Positions 52,753 through 63,312 of a stretch of 64,000 nucleotides of DNA are shown here, one piece after another (position 1 is the first letter of the stretch; each line of letters begins with the position of its first letter). Source of the stretch: an uncultured Pseudomonadota bacterium (GTDB lineage Bacteria; Pseudomonadota; Gammaproteobacteria; Steroidobacterales; Steroidobacteraceae); contig CAIPVV010000031.1 in assembly GCA_903868595.1 (NCBI GenBank), positions 1-64,000 on the forward strand, read 5' to 3'. A program made the translations under genes and the position numbers. The notes beneath the pieces were generated by a model. That model saw only the letters and a list, made by a program, of their open reading frames with translations. It did not search any database and was not told the origin of the DNA.

Positions 52753-52932
52753 GGACTGTCTGGACCGCCTGCGGCGCCACCCAGCGGTCTTCGCGCTGGC
52801 CCTGGCGGGGTGGCCCGTTGCGACTGGCGTGGGCTTCCTCCGCCAGGGGCGCGTTACGTTGCGCGTCCCCGCGCCTGGGCATAAAGTTCCCGGGCTGACA
52901 GAAAAAAGCTACTGCGGCCCGCCGGAGAACCC

Positions 52933-53577
52933 ATGAGTATTTCGCGACGCAACCTCCTTTCCGGCCTCGGTGCCGGCGCGCTGGTCATCGCCACCACGGC
53001 GACCGCCGAGACGCTGCGTCCGACGCCGCAGGAAACCTTTGGTCCCTACTTCCCGGTCAAGACGCCGCCGACGCATGACTTTGATCTCACGCACCTGCCG
53101 GGTCGAAGCGGGCGGGCCTTGGGGCAGCTCATCGAGGTCAGCGGCCGGGTGCGGCGTGTCGATGGTTCGCCGGTCAAGGGCGCGACGCTGGAGATCTGGC
53201 AGGCCAACGCCGCCGGTCGCTACGCGCATCCGATGGACAAGAACCCCGCGCCGCTGGACCCGAATTTCCAGGGCGTCGCCCTGCTGCACGCCAACGAGGA
53301 AGGCCGCTATCGGCTGCGGACCGTCAAGCCGGGCGCCTATCCGGACCCGGCCGGGGGGCTGCGCACGCCGCATATTCACTTCGACGTGGCGTCGGAGGAC
53401 TATCGCCTGGTGGCACAGATGTACTTCCCCGGCGAGGCACTGAACGAGAAGGACATCCTGATATCCACGATGCCCGGGCGGCACCGGGATCCGGCCCTGA
53501 CGATCTGCAAGAGCCTGCCGGCCAGCGAACCGGGTGTCCTCGCATTTGAATGGGACATCGTTCTGTTGCAGGCCTGA
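52933..53577 (+). CDS. exported intradiol ring-cleavage dioxygenase
   Basis: The 214-residue protein begins with a twin-arginine-like signal (MSISRRNLLSGLGAGALV) and mature start ~AETLRPTPQETFGPYF. The iron ligands of the intradiol family are recognisable: Tyr97 in GRYAHP, Tyr136 in KPGAYPDP, and His147/His149 in TPHIHFDV. It would cleave catechols or protocatechuate between the hydroxyls. A secreted, stand-alone intradiol dioxygenase with no second subunit is less common than the cytosolic PcaGH pair. Confidence 0.88.
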   Translation: MSISRRNLLSGLGAGALVIATTATAETLRPTPQETFGPYFPVKTPPTHDFDLTHLPGRSGRALGQLIEVSGRVRRVDGSPVKGATLEIWQANAAGRYAHPMDKNPAPLDPNFQGVALLHANEEGRYRLRTVKPGAYPDPAGGLRTPHIHFDVASEDYRLVAQMYFPGEALNEKDILISTMPGRHRDPALTICKSLPASEPGVLAFEWDIVLLQA

Positions 53578-53785
53578 GGGACGCGAGAGTCCATTGGCGC
53601 CGTCGCACAGCCCGCGCCGTCCACTGGCGGACAGATAGTGCCATCCACGTGAGCGTAGCCGGTCAGGCCGGCGACGCGGTCCTGCGTTCGTGCAGGGCAT
53701 CTGCATCCAGGGCCGCTGTCTACACATTTCTGGCGGGGTCCGAGCGCAACGGGATCGGACCTGCAGGGGCGCGCCTGTCGATCAA

Positions 53786-53971
53786 CTACGACAATGTGAG
53801 GCTGCGTGCTGGCACGCTGGCGGTCTCATCGCAGCCCGGACACGCGAAGTACTGGCGCCGCTTGAACACCGGATGGTGAAGAACGTGCGTTGCGCCACAG
53901 AATAGGCAACGCATGAGTTCACAAACGTGCGGCCGGTAGTCATCGAGCTTTACAACTGTTGCAGTGGCCAT
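53786..53971 (-). CDS. small zinc-ribbon protein
   Basis: The 61-residue product starting at 53971 (MATATVVKLDDYRPHVCELMRC..., preceded by GGGAGACGG) has two Cys pairs, CLFC and CPGC, separated by ~23 residues, a zinc-ribbon pattern. No family recognised; other start 12 codons upstream lacks a ribosome binding site. Confidence 0.5.
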   Translation of the reverse strand: MATATVVKLDDYRPHVCELMRCLFCGATHVLHHPVFKRRQYFACPGCDETASVPARSLTLS

Positions 53972-54007
53972 GCCGTCTCCCTCTGAAGGGTTGTCTCGAT
54001 GAGACAA

Positions 54008-54496
54008 GCAAGGATCGGGCCTGATTCTCAGCGCCGTCCGGATTACGCACGAATCCCCGGCGACTTGAGCCTGCTGTCTCCCCGCATGGCATCGGCCGTG
54101 GCTTCACGTTCCCGCGCGCATCACTGAGCAGGCGAGTAGTGGTTCTTTCATCTGGGGTACGCGAGGCGGGTTCTTATCATGCGTTAGCGAGTTTTGCGGC
54201 AACGGCAGCAGGATGTACCAGAGTCGCACGGCAGCGAGGCTTCCCCGGCTAGGCTCCTGGCATGAGGGAGCATCTCGCCCCGCGACCTCCTAATCCGCGG
54301 CTGCGGTCGAACGGCTTGCAGAGGCGTCCCTTCCGCTGGGGCCGGGCGTGAGTTCTGTCCGCTAGTTCATGCGGGTAGCGGCGACCGTGGACGCGGTTAA
54401 CGCGGGTACTAACTCCCACCGCGCCGACCCAGTGCAGGCGAGCGGCAATCTGCCCGCTATCAGGGCAGGTGCTAAGGGTGACGGCGTACCGTTGGT
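54008..54496. other. 489-bp region without a recognisable gene
   Basis: No open frame longer than ~60 codons with family-like content was seen on either strand. No convincing hairpin/terminator or promoter stands out apart from short palindromes. Confidence 0.5.
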
Positions 54497-55564
54497 CTAT
54501 TGAGACTTCAGGTGGGCCGCGAAGAACGGCAGAACCGTGCTTTGAAGTCGCTCCGCGATACGGCTGACATGATCGCCGTCGTAGATCTGCGATTCATGGG
54601 CAATGCCGTAGTCTGTCAGCATCTGATCGAGCGAGCGTACCGTGGCCGCAATGCCGACATCCTTGTCCCCCGCATCGAGGGCGATCGCGTCGTAGGACTT
54701 CAGGCTGGGAATGTATTGGGGGACCATGGCAAGCGGTGCGTTGGCCGCCCAGCGGGCCACGACCTCTTGCGAAACTTGGCCGGCCTTCACGGGTAGGTCG
54801 AAGTACTGCGGAGGGTTCTTGGGGTTCGGGGACCAAGCGGCCGCGGAAGCCAGCATGGCCTTCGTGCCGAAGTCAGCCTTCTGCAGGTCCTCGGCCGTTC
54901 GGACTTTGGCCGCTCGCTCGACCGCCTCACTCGACGGTTGCAGGCTTGCCGCCATGCAGCAGGGGCTCATGGCGTACAGGCTGGAGAAGATGCCCGGGTA
55001 CTTCATGCCGATCTTGGCGACGCCGTAGCCGCCCATCGAATGGCCGGCCAAGCCGCGGCTCTCGCGCCGGGCCAACGTCCGGTAGTGCTTGTCCACGTAG
55101 GCCACGAGGTCCTTGGCGACGAAGGTTTCCCAGTCACCCGTCACCACGGAATTGGAGTACATGCTGCCCTGGTAGCGAGTAAAGGCATTGGGCATGACAA
55201 TGATCACTTCGCGGACGCCGCTGGCGAATGCGCCATTCGCCGCCGTTGGAACATTGACGAAATGGGGCCCAGCGAGGCCAAACCAGCGCTCGTCGGAGTC
55301 TGTGTAGCCGTGCAGCAGGTACACCACCGGATAGCGGCGCTTGGGGGAAGCAGAGTAGCTTGGCGGCAGGAACACGGAAACCGGCCGGTCCGCGGAATCA
55401 CCTGCGAGATTGCCTTCCAGCGACGGGCCATGGACCGTAATGCGCTCCAGCTTGCCGGCCACGGCGGATGGGGCCGCCGGTGCTGCCCACGCCGAACTGC
55501 CAACGGGGATCTGCGAGGCGACCCCAATGACCAGAAAAAGCAATGTCGAGATTCGGATTCGCAT
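54497..55564 (-). CDS. exported esterase (alpha/beta hydrolase, esterase D/PHB-depolymerase-like)
   Basis: The 355-residue protein starts at 55564 ([20 protein letters not shown]) behind AAAGGA, with a signal peptide of about 27 residues; the very long frame upstream is not used. The domain has [17 protein letters not shown], the nucleophile elbow [11 protein letters not shown], and a late catalytic Asp/His ([18 protein letters not shown]). The fold matches PF00756-type putative esterases, which hydrolyse feruloyl, acetyl-xylan and related esters. It is in the same accessory cluster as the propeller-tannase fusion on the opposite strand. Confidence 0.85.
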   Translation of the reverse strand: MRIRISTLLFLVIGVASQIPVGSSAWAAPAAPSAVAGKLERITVHGPSLEGNLAGDSADRPVSVFLPPSYSASPKRRYPVVYLLHGYTDSDERWFGLAGPHFVNVPTAANGAFASGVREVIIVMPNAFTRYQGSMYSNSVVTGDWETFVAKDLVAYVDKHYRTLARRESRGLAGHSMGGYGVAKIGMKYPGIFSSLYAMSPCCMAASLQPSSEAVERAAKVRTAEDLQKADFGTKAMLASAAAWSPNPKNPPQYFDLPVKAGQVSQEVVARWAANAPLAMVPQYIPSLKSYDAIALDAGDKDVGIAATVRSLDQMLTDYGIAHESQIYDGDHVSRIAERLQSTVLPFFAAHLKSQ

Positions 55565-56167
55565 GAACTGATCCTTTGATCTGGTGATGGGCCGCCGAGC
55601 GGGTTGGCCCGCGTCTAGTGCTCTACAGAGCGTGATGGCGTCTTTGAGCTGCATGGGCTGCCCTCGGGAGTGAAGTGCTCCGATCGTGCCAAAGAGCTGC
55701 CGCGGCGTCCATTCACCACGGCATACATTCGAGTCGTTGTTTGTGTCAGCGACGAGAGGGCTTCTCGGTAGCCCCGGGGCGCTTCCTCGGGAGGCAATGC
55801 GCCCGACCGTTTGCAGCAGCAAGGCCATCCAAGCTGTAGTGGTGTTGACCCCAGGATCCAGTTGAGAAGAATACGATCCAGACACGCAAGATTGCTGTAC
55901 GCAGCCGCACGCAAGCCGCAGGGTGGCCAAGACAAGTGGGAAGGGGCAAGCGACTGCGCGATGTGCGGCAGGTGCGGTGCCGCAGGGCGTCGACTCCACT
56001 GAGGCCTGCGAGCGGTCCGGGCAGCGCTCCCCTAGCGAGGGACATGGCGTGCGGGACCTCTCGACGGCACGCCGTGTGAGGTGTTCCTCCCCATGCCGCC
56101 TGCCGGGAACACGCTGTACGATGGCGGAAACAAAAAAGGGCCGGCTCGGCTCCGATGGGGACGCGAA
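55565..56167. other. 603-bp region between divergent esterase and propeller-tannase genes
   Basis: This is the shared upstream region of two divergent exported hydrolase genes. Open frames on both strands overlap and show no recognisable domain. It must contain both promoters, but I could not single out convincing -35/-10 pairs. Confidence 0.5.
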
Positions 56168-58660
56168 ATGGTTGATCCAACCCAATCCAGCGGAATCGGG
56201 TTTCCCTTTGGCTACCACCTGGCCGCTCGAGCGACTGCCGCGATCGGGCGGGCGCAGTACTGGATGCGGTGCGGTATGGGGGTCGTCCTGCTGCTCTCAA
56301 GTCTGCCGGCGTCCGCGTCCCAGCAGTGGGTGGGTGAGGGCGACCCGAATCTGGTGGCGGACGGCGTAGCCCGTGCGTTCGACCTGCCTCAGGCGGGCAG
56401 CGGTCCCACCACGATCACCATAGCCCGGGATGGACAGGTTTGGTTTACCGAAAGCAGCGGGAACCGAATTGGTCGGATGAACCCGGATGGCACCGGGTTG
56501 GTTGAATATCCGCTCCCGCATGCGGACAGTTCCCCTCGCATTATCGCGCTGGGAGCCGATGGCAACCTCTGGTTCTCCGAGCACACCGGGAACCGCATAG
56601 GCCGCATAACGCCTGCCGGCGTCATTTCCGAATACGAAATTCCCACGCCCTCCAGCCAGCCGCGCGCTATTTCACTTGGGTCAGATGGAGCCCTATGGTT
56701 TGGCGAATTCGCAGCTGGAAAGATTGGCCGGATAACGGTAGACGGCCGGATAATGGAATTCACACTGCCGACTCCCAATAGCGGTCCACGCGCCGTCGCG
56801 ACGGGTGCCGATGGCAACGTCTGGTTCTCCGAGTATCGGGCCGGCAAGATCGGCCGAATCACGCCGTCCGGCGTCATAACAGAGTTCCCACTGCCTCGCG
56901 CCAACTCGGGCCCTGGTGATATCACCGCGGGCGCCGATGGCGCCTTGTGGTTCGTGGAGCTCTCGGGGGGCATGGATGGGATTTCCACCGACGGCAATCG
57001 AGTGGGTCGCATCAGCACATCAGGGGTGGTCACCGAATTCCCAATGCCCAGCCCGGCTCCTTCGGCGGTCAACCTCGCCGTCGGGCCCGACCGAAACGTC
57101 TGGTACACGCAGGGGGAGCGCCTGGGTCGCGTGACACCGGACGGCCGCATCACGGAAGTGTTCCTTGGCGAGGGAGCCCGCGGCGTAGGGCTCTCAGCCG
57201 GCAGCGACCGTGAGCCGCCGACGCGCCTGGCCAACCGTCTGTATTTTGCAGATGCCGGGCGCAACCGCATCGGCTACCTGGACTTCGCGCCGTCGCCTGC
57301 GCGCCCGGCAACGCCCGGGTTGGCGGCCATCTCACCGAGGGTTGCCTGCGAATCGCTGACGAACTCGGCGCTCGCACTGGACGACCGTACGCCAGTACGG
57401 ATCGAGACGGCGGCCCGCGCGGTCATAGACGGCCATGCGTTTTGCGCAGTGAAGGGGTATGTCGCCCCTCAGGTCCGCTTCGAACTGAGGCTGCCCTATG
57501 ATCGCTGGCGCCAGCGGCTGCTGTTCACGGGCTGTGGGGGCTTCTGCGGTCAGGTGGCCATCCGCGTGCCGGCGGCAGAGCAGTGCGCGGCAACCGGCAA
57601 CGCCGAGATGGCGCTGGTCTCCAGTGACCTGGGACACAGTAGCGGCTCCTCCGACACGTTGTGGGCGGCGGGTAATCCGCAGGCGCAGCGGGACTATGGC
57701 TACCGTGCCGTCCACGTCGTGACCCAGACAGCACGCAAGATCATCGCTCACTATTACGGCCAGGGGCCGCGGTTCAGCTACTTCTCCGGCTGTTCCGATG
57801 GCGGCCGCGAGGGCGTAATGGCAGCGCAGCGCTATCCGGCCGACTTCGACGGGATCATCGCTGGCGCGCCCGTCATAAATGTGACAACGAACAATTCCCT
57901 CTACCACGCCTGGCTGGTGCGACATCTGACCCGGCGCGATGGAACTCTTGTCTTTGCAGAATCTGACCTGAAGAGTTTGTACGAAGCACAACTCAAGGCC
58001 TGTCCCCTTGGCGCCGCCGCACCCTCCGTGGTTGCCGATCCTCGCCAGTGCCACCTGGACCTCCGCACGGTGAACTTGACCGCCGAGCAGATCGCGGCAG
58101 CGCAGGCTCTGTACGGCGGACCGGCCGACGAGCAGGGTAAGCCCCTGTACTTCGGTGTTCTACCAGGCACGGAACTCACCTGGAACACCCAGATTCCAGG
58201 CTCTCGATACTTCGCCACCAGCTTCATCTCCTACGTGGCGAGCGATCCCCCGCTGGCCGGCTTGGACCTTTGGTCTATCGAATTCACTCGGGCGAGCTAC
58301 CGCGCGTATAACCGAACCGCGCCAGTGATGAACGTGGTGGACCCCGACCTCTCCGCCTTCCACAAGAAAGGTCACAAACTACTGCTCTGGCATGGTTGGG
58401 GCGATGCCGGTGTGCCGCCCATGAGCACAGTGGGCCTGTTTGAGGGGCTCAAGCGGCGGCTAGGTTCGGCCGCGGCGGCAGACCTGCTGCGCCTGTACAT
58501 GTTGCCCGGCGTATATCACTGCGGCAATGGACCCGGCCCCGACCGCATCGACCTCCTGACGCCGCTAATGAACTGGGTAGAGGACGGTGTCGAACCGGCG
58601 GCTGTTACGGCCATGTCTCGTTCCGATGGGTCGCGCGCCGTCATCTCACCGCTGCGCTGA
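56168..58660 (+). CDS. exported streptogramin-lyase-like beta-propeller fused to a tannase/feruloyl esterase
   Basis: The 830-residue protein starts at ATG 56168 (GGGGACGCG upstream); 56264 is an alternative that begins right at the signal peptide. A hydrophobic segment ([15 protein letters not shown]) precedes a propeller of ~six virginiamycin-B-lyase-type blades (pattern [23 protein letters not shown]) to residue ~360. From ~390 a tannase/feruloyl-esterase domain follows: GCGGFCGQ, nucleophile Ser543 in GCSDGGREG, Asp746 in [10 protein letters not shown] and His784 in YHCGNGPGP, with the Cys next to Ser and His that form the family disulfide. It should hydrolyse galloyl or feruloyl esters in the periplasm. 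The propeller's role is unknown. Confidence 0.87.
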   Translation: MVDPTQSSGIGFPFGYHLAARATAAIGRAQYWMRCGMGVVLLLSSLPASASQQWVGEGDPNLVADGVARAFDLPQAGSGPTTITIARDGQVWFTESSGNRIGRMNPDGTGLVEYPLPHADSSPRIIALGADGNLWFSEHTGNRIGRITPAGVISEYEIPTPSSQPRAISLGSDGALWFGEFAAGKIGRITVDGRIMEFTLPTPNSGPRAVATGADGNVWFSEYRAGKIGRITPSGVITEFPLPRANSGPGDITAGADGALWFVELSGGMDGISTDGNRVGRISTSGVVTEFPMPSPAPSAVNLAVGPDRNVWYTQGERLGRVTPDGRITEVFLGEGARGVGLSAGSDREPPTRLANRLYFADAGRNRIGYLDFAPSPARPATPGLAAISPRVACESLTNSALALDDRTPVRIETAARAVIDGHAFCAVKGYVAPQVRFELRLPYDRWRQRLLFTGCGGFCGQVAIRVPAAEQCAATGNAEMALVSSDLGHSSGSSDTLWAAGNPQAQRDYGYRAVHVVTQTARKIIAHYYGQGPRFSYFSGCSDGGREGVMAAQRYPADFDGIIAGAPVINVTTNNSLYHAWLVRHLTRRDGTLVFAESDLKSLYEAQLKACPLGAAAPSVVADPRQCHLDLRTVNLTAEQIAAAQALYGGPADEQGKPLYFGVLPGTELTWNTQIPGSRYFATSFISYVASDPPLAGLDLWSIEFTRASYRAYNRTAPVMNVVDPDLSAFHKKGHKLLLWHGWGDAGVPPMSTVGLFEGLKRRLGSAAAADLLRLYMLPGVYHCGNGPGPDRIDLLTPLMNWVEDGVEPAAVTAMSRSDGSRAVISPLR

Positions 58661-58708
58661 GCGGCGTTTCTCGAAATAGCACTACAACGCCTTGAGGGGG
58701 AGTTCGCC

Positions 58709-59794
58709 ATGGATGACAGCAAGTCGGGAATAGATCGGCGCCAGTTTCTCGGTGGCGCCGCATTGACGGCAAGCATGTTGGCAGTCAGTGCGCGAAGCGC
58801 GGCGGCCACCGGGGCTGCTTCACCGTCCGGCGCCTGGGCGGCGCCGCTCCGCGACGTAGAGGGGAAAGTAGCCTTCATCACCGGGGCATCCAGTGGAATC
58901 GGCCTGGGTCAGGCGCATGTCTTCCATAGCGCCGGCATGAAGGTGGCCATCGGCTACATCCGCGACGACCAGCGCGAGGAGGCAGCCCAGGGATTTACTC
59001 GGGACCTGGATCGCCTGCACTGGATCAAAGCCGATGTTACCAACCGCGATCAAATGAAGGCTGCGGCGGACGATGTGGAGCGCAAGTTCGGAAAGGTACA
59101 CCTGGTCTCGGCCAACGCCGGCGTTGGCATGGGAGCCTCCGTTGCCAATGCGACCTACAACGACTACGACTGGTGTCTTTCGGTAAACCAGACGGGAGTC
59201 TTCAACACCCTGCGCGAGTTCCTGCCGCTGCTGCGCAAGCATGGCGAAGGCGCGCACTTCGTCGCCACTTCATCCATGAATGGCCTTCTGCCTGTGACCA
59301 ACGGCAACGCAGGCATCTACACGATGACCAAGTTTGGTGTCCTTGGAATGATAGAAGCGCTACGGGCGGAGCTCGACGCGACCGGAGAGCCCATCGGGGC
59401 GTCCGCGTTCTGTCCTGGCTTCGTTACGACAAAGATCGGTGAAGTGGATTTAAACAGAACAGGGAAATTCGCCGGCACGAAGACCGAGGGCGCCCGCGCA
59501 CCGAATGCCGCTAACGCCCCCCGCCGGGCGCCCGGCGCGCCGTTCATTGGCATGGATCCCATCGAGGCCGGTGAGCGCGTGCTGCGTGCGGTGCGCAACA
59601 ACGAGCTCTACATCATCAGTCACGTGGAATTCGCCCCGGGGATTCAGGAGCGCAACGAAGCCATCATGGCTTCCGTCCACCCAGAAACGCCGCCGGCGGA
59701 CCGTGTCGCGGTGGAAGTCGTCAATCTGAGAAATCCGCTGTACCCGGCTGAACGCGATCGCCAACTCGCGCGGCGTAAAGGTCGAAAAGCCTAG
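58709..59794 (+). CDS. Tat-signal short-chain dehydrogenase
   Basis: The 361-residue protein has an N-terminal twin-arginine signal (DRRQFLGGAALTASMLAVSARSAAA) and then a full SDR: TGASSGIGLG for the dinucleotide, SANAG, and the catalytic Ser/Tyr/Lys in ATSSMNG...GIYTMTKFG. A GGGGGAG ribosome binding site precedes ATG 58709. Export of a folded, cofactor-loaded SDR by Tat is unusual; most SDRs are cytosolic. It follows the propeller-tannase gene by 48 bp on the same strand. Confidence 0.88.
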   Translation: MDDSKSGIDRRQFLGGAALTASMLAVSARSAAATGAASPSGAWAAPLRDVEGKVAFITGASSGIGLGQAHVFHSAGMKVAIGYIRDDQREEAAQGFTRDLDRLHWIKADVTNRDQMKAAADDVERKFGKVHLVSANAGVGMGASVANATYNDYDWCLSVNQTGVFNTLREFLPLLRKHGEGAHFVATSSMNGLLPVTNGNAGIYTMTKFGVLGMIEALRAELDATGEPIGASAFCPGFVTTKIGEVDLNRTGKFAGTKTEGARAPNAANAPRRAPGAPFIGMDPIEAGERVLRAVRNNELYIISHVEFAPGIQERNEAIMASVHPETPPADRVAVEVVNLRNPLYPAERDRQLARRKGRKA

Positions 59795-60006
59795 GGGGCA
59801 AACCCGATGTCGGTGCAGCGTCTGGAGACTACCGTCCCGCGACATCTGGCGGTCCCGAGCCGCAACAAAGAGGGAGTCTCATTGTGGCTCAGCTGTTGCA
59901 GCCGTAATTCTACGGGGGGCCATCAAGATGAGCGGTGGTCTGCTGTCAGCATCTCCGGGCAGATGGTCTCAGGTTGGACGTTAGGAATAACGGTCTGAGG
60001 GCTCAC
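59795..60006. other. short spacer without a recognisable gene
   Basis: Two tiny open frames (to ~60 codons) have no recognisable motif. The region leads into the carotenoid oxygenase remnant. Confidence 0.4.
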
Positions 60007-60368
60007 ATGCCGCCTTGGAGAAACCTCAGGACGAAGCCGGTTCCGAAACCCCCCACTTTCACGACCATCGACGAGCCCTTTAGGTTCGAAGGTGCCGTGT
60101 TCGACCTTGAGGTGGAAGGCGAGACTCCGGCGTCGTTGGACGGCAGGTTCTATCGAGTGGGGTCAGATCAACCGTTCCCGCCGAAGATGACGGTTACGTA
60201 ATCGGCGTGGTCAATCGCCGGCCCGAGCACCGCAGCGACCTCCTCATCCTCGACGCCCAGCGCCTGGATGACGGGCCGGTCGCGACGATCAAGGGTCCGG
60301 TCCGGTTGAAGTACGGCCTAGACGGCAACGGGGTGCCGGCCGCGACCTTCGCGCCCGCGCGCAAATAG
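60007..60368 (+). pseudogene. second carotenoid-oxygenase remnant, N-terminus joined to C-terminus
   Basis: From ATG 60007 an N-terminal region of the carotenoid-oxygenase family is open (TIDEPFRFEGAVFDLEVEGE, TPASLDGRFYRVGSDQPFPP), with a stop at 60199. The C-terminal region is present one frame back from 60186: GYVIGVVNRRPEHRSDLLIL, DAQRLDDGPVATIKGPVRLK, to a stop at 60366. About 350 internal residues, with the Fe-binding histidines, are missing. The junction at ~60186 has lost the frame. Confidence 0.82.
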
Positions 60369-60759
60369 CACGGTTGCGTGGGGCTGGCGTCACCGAGGCA
60401 GCCTGGGCTGGCCGCTGGTCGGTGCCAGTCTGCGGTTGTTGGACGCCGCAGTCGTTCTAACAGGGGGGAGGGGGGATGCGGCCGTCCGATGTGGCGGGTG
60501 CGTGACGCCTTGCGATTCTGCGGCATTGTCTGGGCGCGGTTGCTTGGCTTCGCGACAGGTCCTCTTGGTCCGGTGACCTGTCCGCTGAACGAAGTCGCTG
60601 TTCACCGGCGTCCTGGCGGCCCGCGGACGGGCCAAGCCTGACGGGGGGTTAGTCGTTTGGCCCGCCCTTGTCATCGCGAACAGGTGGAATCCGAGTATTC
60701 GGGGCGGTGACACGTTTGCGTTGACCGGAGCAAGCCGCTTACGCGACCCTAGGCGGCTA
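60369..60759. other. 391-bp region without a recognisable gene
   Basis: Several short frames, no recognised domain. A G-rich tract (60462-60475) stands out. It separates the oxygenase remnant from the MFS transporter gene and must contain the promoter of the latter. Confidence 0.45.
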
Positions 60760-62010
60760 ATGTCCCAGCCAGCACCGCCAGACGCCTCGCCCAATCCCGC
60801 CCGAGATCGCCTTATCCTGGGGGCCGTGACCGTCCTGTCTGTCGCGGGGTGCGGTAGCGGCATCGCCCAACGCGTGATGGACCCGTTGCTGCCGCTACTG
60901 AGCGCAGAGTTTGGGCGCCCGCTTGCGCAGGTCTCCTGGGTCATAACGTGCTTTTCGCTCGGCTATGCTTTCAGCCAGCTCTTCTTTGGCCCGCTGGGCG
61001 ACAGGTTCGGAAAGCTACGGGTCGTTACATGGGGCTGTTTGGCGTGTAGCGGCGCTGCAGCGCTGTGTGCGTTGGCGCCCGGACTCAATACGCTTCTGGT
61101 CGCGCGCGTACTGTCGGGTGCGATGTCCGCTGCGCTTATTCCGCTGTCCATGGCCTGGATCGGCGACGCCGTCCCCTATGAGCGAAGGCAGCCCATTCTA
61201 GCGCGCTTTTCTATCGGACAAATTCTCGGGGTGGCACTGGGCCAGCTCCTGGGTGGACTGTCCGCCGACCACTTCGGGCGTCGGGCTCCATTCCTGCTGC
61301 TGACCGTCCTCTTTGCCGCCAGCACCGTGCTCTTGCAGCGGATGCGGGGGCGCCTGGACGAAGTATCCACTCCGGGCCGAACGACCGGCTCAGCAACACT
61401 CGGCTCGCTCCTGCGGGAATTCTCGATGGTGTTGCGCACGCCTTGGGCCCGCGTGGTCATGCTGTCGGTATTCCTCGAAGGCGCTTTCGTGCTGGGTGCG
61501 TTTGCATTCTTTGCAACCCACTTGCATACAACGCTTGATATATCGCTCACGTCGGCTGGGGCAACGGCGATGCTCTTTGGCCTCGGTGGGCTCTTGTTTG
61601 CCCTGACGTCACGCCCGTTGCTGGCCCGGCTCGGCGAGCTCGGCCTAATCAGGGGTGGAGGCCTGGCACTGTTGCTGATGATGGGTATCGTGGCCCTGGT
61701 CCCGCATTTGGCTGTCGTCGCTCCGGCGTGCCTTGCGATGGGACTGGGCTTCTACATGTTGCATAACACGCTGCAAACCAACGCGACGCAGATGGCCCCC
61801 GAGCGTCGTGGTGCTGCAGTTGCTGCGTTTGCCTTGAGTTACTTCTTGGGTCAGGCGCTCGGTGTTAGCGCCGCAGGCTGGGCGGTATCCCACGTTGGCA
61901 CGCCCTGGGCGATTCTCGCAGCCGGCGGCGGCGTATTCTTGACGGCGCTTAACTTCTCCCGGGCGAGGCAAGCCGAGGTAGCCCGCGTACGCGCGCATCG
62001 TGCCGCGTGA
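60760..62010 (+). CDS. MFS transporter
   Basis: The 416-residue protein has 12 hydrophobic segments and the major-facilitator signature between TM2 and TM3, FGPLGDRFGKLRVV. The start at 60760 (MSQPAPPDASPNPARD) is chosen over a TTG 13 codons upstream. It resembles drug:H+ antiporter-like or sugar/aromatic-acid transporters; substrate cannot be read. The position beside phenolic-ester genes suggests an aromatic acid (inference). Confidence 0.9.
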   Translation: MSQPAPPDASPNPARDRLILGAVTVLSVAGCGSGIAQRVMDPLLPLLSAEFGRPLAQVSWVITCFSLGYAFSQLFFGPLGDRFGKLRVVTWGCLACSGAAALCALAPGLNTLLVARVLSGAMSAALIPLSMAWIGDAVPYERRQPILARFSIGQILGVALGQLLGGLSADHFGRRAPFLLLTVLFAASTVLLQRMRGRLDEVSTPGRTTGSATLGSLLREFSMVLRTPWARVVMLSVFLEGAFVLGAFAFFATHLHTTLDISLTSAGATAMLFGLGGLLFALTSRPLLARLGELGLIRGGGLALLLMMGIVALVPHLAVVAPACLAMGLGFYMLHNTLQTNATQMAPERRGAAVAAFALSYFLGQALGVSAAGWAVSHVGTPWAILAAGGGVFLTALNFSRARQAEVARVRAHRAA

Positions 62011-62089
62011 GACGGGAGCCAGATCAGCGGCTGTGATCTGCCGAATTCCGCGCTACAGGGCCTCGGGTGGAGTGGCCCCGAGGGCCCGA

Positions 62090-63031
62090 TTAGGCCACAG
62101 CCGATGCGGCCTTGGCTTGCAGCAGACCGATCAGCAGCCGGTCGCGCTCCGCGGTCAGCGCGGCGGAGTCACGCCTTCCCAGTTCATCAGCCAGGCCAGC
62201 AATTACAACGGATTTGCACTCCGGAGTCAGGGACGCCTTCCCGAGGTCGTCCCATATGGCTTCCATCGCAGGGCCGAGGTGAGCCAAGACATGTGCAAGA
62301 CCCCCGCTCCCGCCAGACAGATGCATGTTCAGGAATGGCCCGAGCAGAGCCCAGCGAAGGCCCGGACCGTGCGCGATGGCGTCATCGATGTCGGAAACGG
62401 TAGCGACCCCGGAGGAGACGAGGTGAAAGGCCTCCTGCCACAAGGCCGCCTGCAAACGGTTTGCAATGTGGCCACGGATCTCCCTCTGTAGTCTGATCGG
62501 GCGCTTGCCGCAGGCCGCATAGAAGGAAATCGCAGCGTCGATTGCAGAGGAAGACGTTGCCAGCCCGCCGGCGACTTCTACCAGCGGGATCAGGTGGGGC
62601 GGATTGAACGGGTGCCCCAGGACGACACGATCCGGATGGGAGCATACGTTCTGGAACTCACTCACCCTCAGGGTCGAAGTGCTGGAGGCGAGGATGGCCG
62701 TTGGGTCCGTCGCGGCATCCAGCGCCGCGAACACATCTTGTTTGAAGGCCAGTCGCTCGGGGCCGCTTTCCTGTACGAACTGAACGCCGTGAACGGCGTC
62801 TTGGAGGGTCGCGCAGCACGTCAGTCGGTCAATCGAGGCTCCGTCCGAAACGCCCAGCTTCTGCATCATCGGCCATTGGCGGGAGATGGCATCGCGGAGC
62901 AGGACCTCCGTGTTCGGCGCCACGTCGAACGCAGTGACATCCAGTCCGCGGGAAAGGAACAACGTAGCCCAGCTCGCCCCGATTACCCCGGTGCCAATGA
63001 CGGCCACGCGCTCTATCGGACTGCTCGTCAT
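62090..63031 (-). CDS. 3-hydroxyacyl-CoA dehydrogenase family protein
   Basis: The 313-residue NAD-dependent enzyme starts at 63031 (MTSSPIERVAVIGTGVIGASW) and has GTGVIG (13-18), the family's SSTSTLRVSEFQ, HPFNPPHLIPLVEVAGG and a C-terminal helical domain. Variants of the family act on 3-hydroxybutyryl-CoA, L-carnitine or L-gulonate; here the single-domain form with HPFNPPHLIPLVEV fits the carnitine/L-gulonate/lambda-crystallin subset. Convergent with the MFS gene (80 bp apart). Confidence 0.85.
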   Translation of the reverse strand: MTSSPIERVAVIGTGVIGASWATLFLSRGLDVTAFDVAPNTEVLLRDAISRQWPMMQKLGVSDGASIDRLTCCATLQDAVHGVQFVQESGPERLAFKQDVFAALDAATDPTAILASSTSTLRVSEFQNVCSHPDRVVLGHPFNPPHLIPLVEVAGGLATSSSAIDAAISFYAACGKRPIRLQREIRGHIANRLQAALWQEAFHLVSSGVATVSDIDDAIAHGPGLRWALLGPFLNMHLSGGSGGLAHVLAHLGPAMEAIWDDLGKASLTPECKSVVIAGLADELGRRDSAALTAERDRLLIGLLQAKAASAVA

Positions 63032-63312
63032 GGTTTTCGCTGCCTTGTTTCTGAAAAGTTTTCGGCATAGTCGATCTCTCGCCGCGCATTGGCAAGTCGT
63101 GGCTGGTCGGACCAATCGATGGTCGACCCGGTCTTCGCCTTCGGGCGAGTTCGTGTCGGCGTCCGCCGAGGTCGGTTCTCTTGGTGATACGCGGTTCATT
63201 GCGCCGCATGCGGCAGGTCTCCCCGGAATTCGGGCCTGGGGTCTACCGAGCAGTTCCACTGGTCTCGCACCTCTCGTGTGCCTTGCTAATGCGCGGGGGT
63301 GATCGATCGGAA
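63032..63312. other. spacer without a recognisable gene
   Basis: About 280 bp with no plausible gene; contains the promoter of the dehydrogenase gene at its left edge. Confidence 0.45.

Noticed and set aside
55565-56218. N-terminal extension of the esterase by ~218 codons.
   Set aside because: The extension lacks a domain and bypasses a good ribosome binding site and signal peptide at 55564.
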